From: Dendrobium chrysotoxum
Taxonomy: Eukaryota > Streptophyta > Magnoliopsida > Asparagales > Orchidaceae
Direction of reading: 5' to 3'
DNA length: 64,000 nucleotides
Assembly: GCA_019925795.1 (NCBI GenBank)
Contig: CM034303.1
Location: 2,232,001-2,296,000, forward strand
The position numbers were made by a program, and so were the translations under genes. Positions 63,373-64,000 of the stretch are shown piece after piece. Under the pieces are notes generated by a model that worked only from the letters and a program-made list of their open reading frames with translations, did not search any database and was not told where the DNA came from. Within the stretch, counting starts at the first letter, position 1; each line of letters opens with the position of its first letter.

Positions 63373-64000
63373 GAGGGCAACCTTGATAAAGACCAAAAGA
63401 AGAGTTAAAAAACCAATTAAGAGAACCATTAATCATAATGGAGAAAAATACATCATCAATACAGCCTTTGATCTAAGAAATAAAAGTATGAAGAAACCAT
63501 TTTTGAGTCATTCTTAAGTAAAGAAAATATCTAAGAATAGTATCAAAAGCTTTATGAATATCCAATTTAGAGCAAAAGAATTTATCTTTACCCGAAGAGT
63601 TGAAATCTCTTAGAATTTCATAAGCTAGAATAATATTATTCATAAAAATTCTCTTTTTAATAAAACTGGATTGACTAGAATGAATACTAAAGGGCTTAAC
63701 CCCATTCATACTATTAGCCAAGATCTTAGCCACAATTTTATAAAAAATATTACATAAAGAAATCAGCCCATAGTCAGAAATTTGAGAGGCATTAGTATGC
63801 TTAGGAATAAGAGTAATGGCAGTGGCTTTAGCAGCCTTTGACATATAACCAAGATTTTAAAAAATGAAGAATAGCTTTACAAAAACCAAACCCAATAATG
63901 TCCCATGAATTTTTAAAAAATTCAATGGTAAACCAATCAAGACCTGGAGAAGAAGAAGCAGACCCAGAAAAGACCACCTTTTTAATCTCTTCATAAGAAA
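63373..64000 (-). pseudogene. LINE reverse transcriptase fragment (runs off the window)
   Basis: On the minus strand: ITLIPKHTNASQISDYGLIS, LCNIFYKIVAKILANSMN, FCSKLDIHKAFDTI and MINGSLNWFFNSSFGLYQGC, breaking at 63373 where the Tekay LTR begins. These are the conserved blocks of L1-type reverse transcriptase (I-P-K, D-Y-R-P-I-S-L, D-x-x-K-A-F-D, N-G, G-L-R-Q-G). A stop interrupts near 63473. The Tekay element therefore inserted within, or recombined into, this LINE. Confidence 0.88.

Overview
This is plant nuclear DNA, from a flowering plant. Five conserved plant genes have multi-exon structures with plant-style AT-rich introns, and the space between and inside them is filled with Ty3/gypsy, Ty1/copia, TRIM, LINE and MITE sequence plus long (GA)n, (TA)n and (TTA)n microsatellites. 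Nothing in the sequence fixes the species. There are no bacterial operons, no CRISPR array and no complete RNA gene.

Layout. 1-4250 is the 3' part of a plus-strand LTR retrotransposon: a Gag C-terminus, about 2.8 kb of tandem-repeat-rich non-coding DNA, then an LTR. A large palindrome follows (4251-4745). 5039-14731 (+) is an ETHE1-type persulfide dioxygenase gene in nine exons, including one GC-AG intron. 15909-18365 (-) is an intronless PMI1 gene, tail-to-tail with ETHE1. 20033-37226 (+) is a mitochondrial pyruvate carrier gene whose 109-codon product is spread over 17 kb. Its intron 1 (10.7 kb) holds a complete minus-strand Ty3/gypsy element with target-site duplications. Its intron 4 (5.7 kb) holds a Cassandra TRIM and a second copy of a repeat also present in intron 1. 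38329-43448 (-) is a NAC073/SND2-like transcription factor gene in three exons, with another Cassandra TRIM in its 3.8-kb second intron and a GA/CT-rich leader. 44907-49457 (+) is a young Ty1/copia element of Ale/Retrofit type. 52374-53852 (-) is an intronless P-class PPR gene. 54000-64000 is a nest of minus-strand LINE pieces and a rearranged Tekay/Del-type chromovirus with two LTRs, an out-of-place gag, and a 969-bp insert between perfect 37-bp direct repeats.

The genes do not form a pathway cluster. ETHE1, the pyruvate carrier and probably the PPR protein act in organelles, PMI1 acts in chloroplast positioning, and the NAC factor acts in secondary-wall transcription. Exon boundaries were set by eye from splice signals, reading frame and remembered family conservation. 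All gene models keep frame exactly. Repeat boundaries are firm where LTRs, primer-binding sites and target-site duplications agree (20956-25923, 34980-35536, 40907-41604) and approximate elsewhere.
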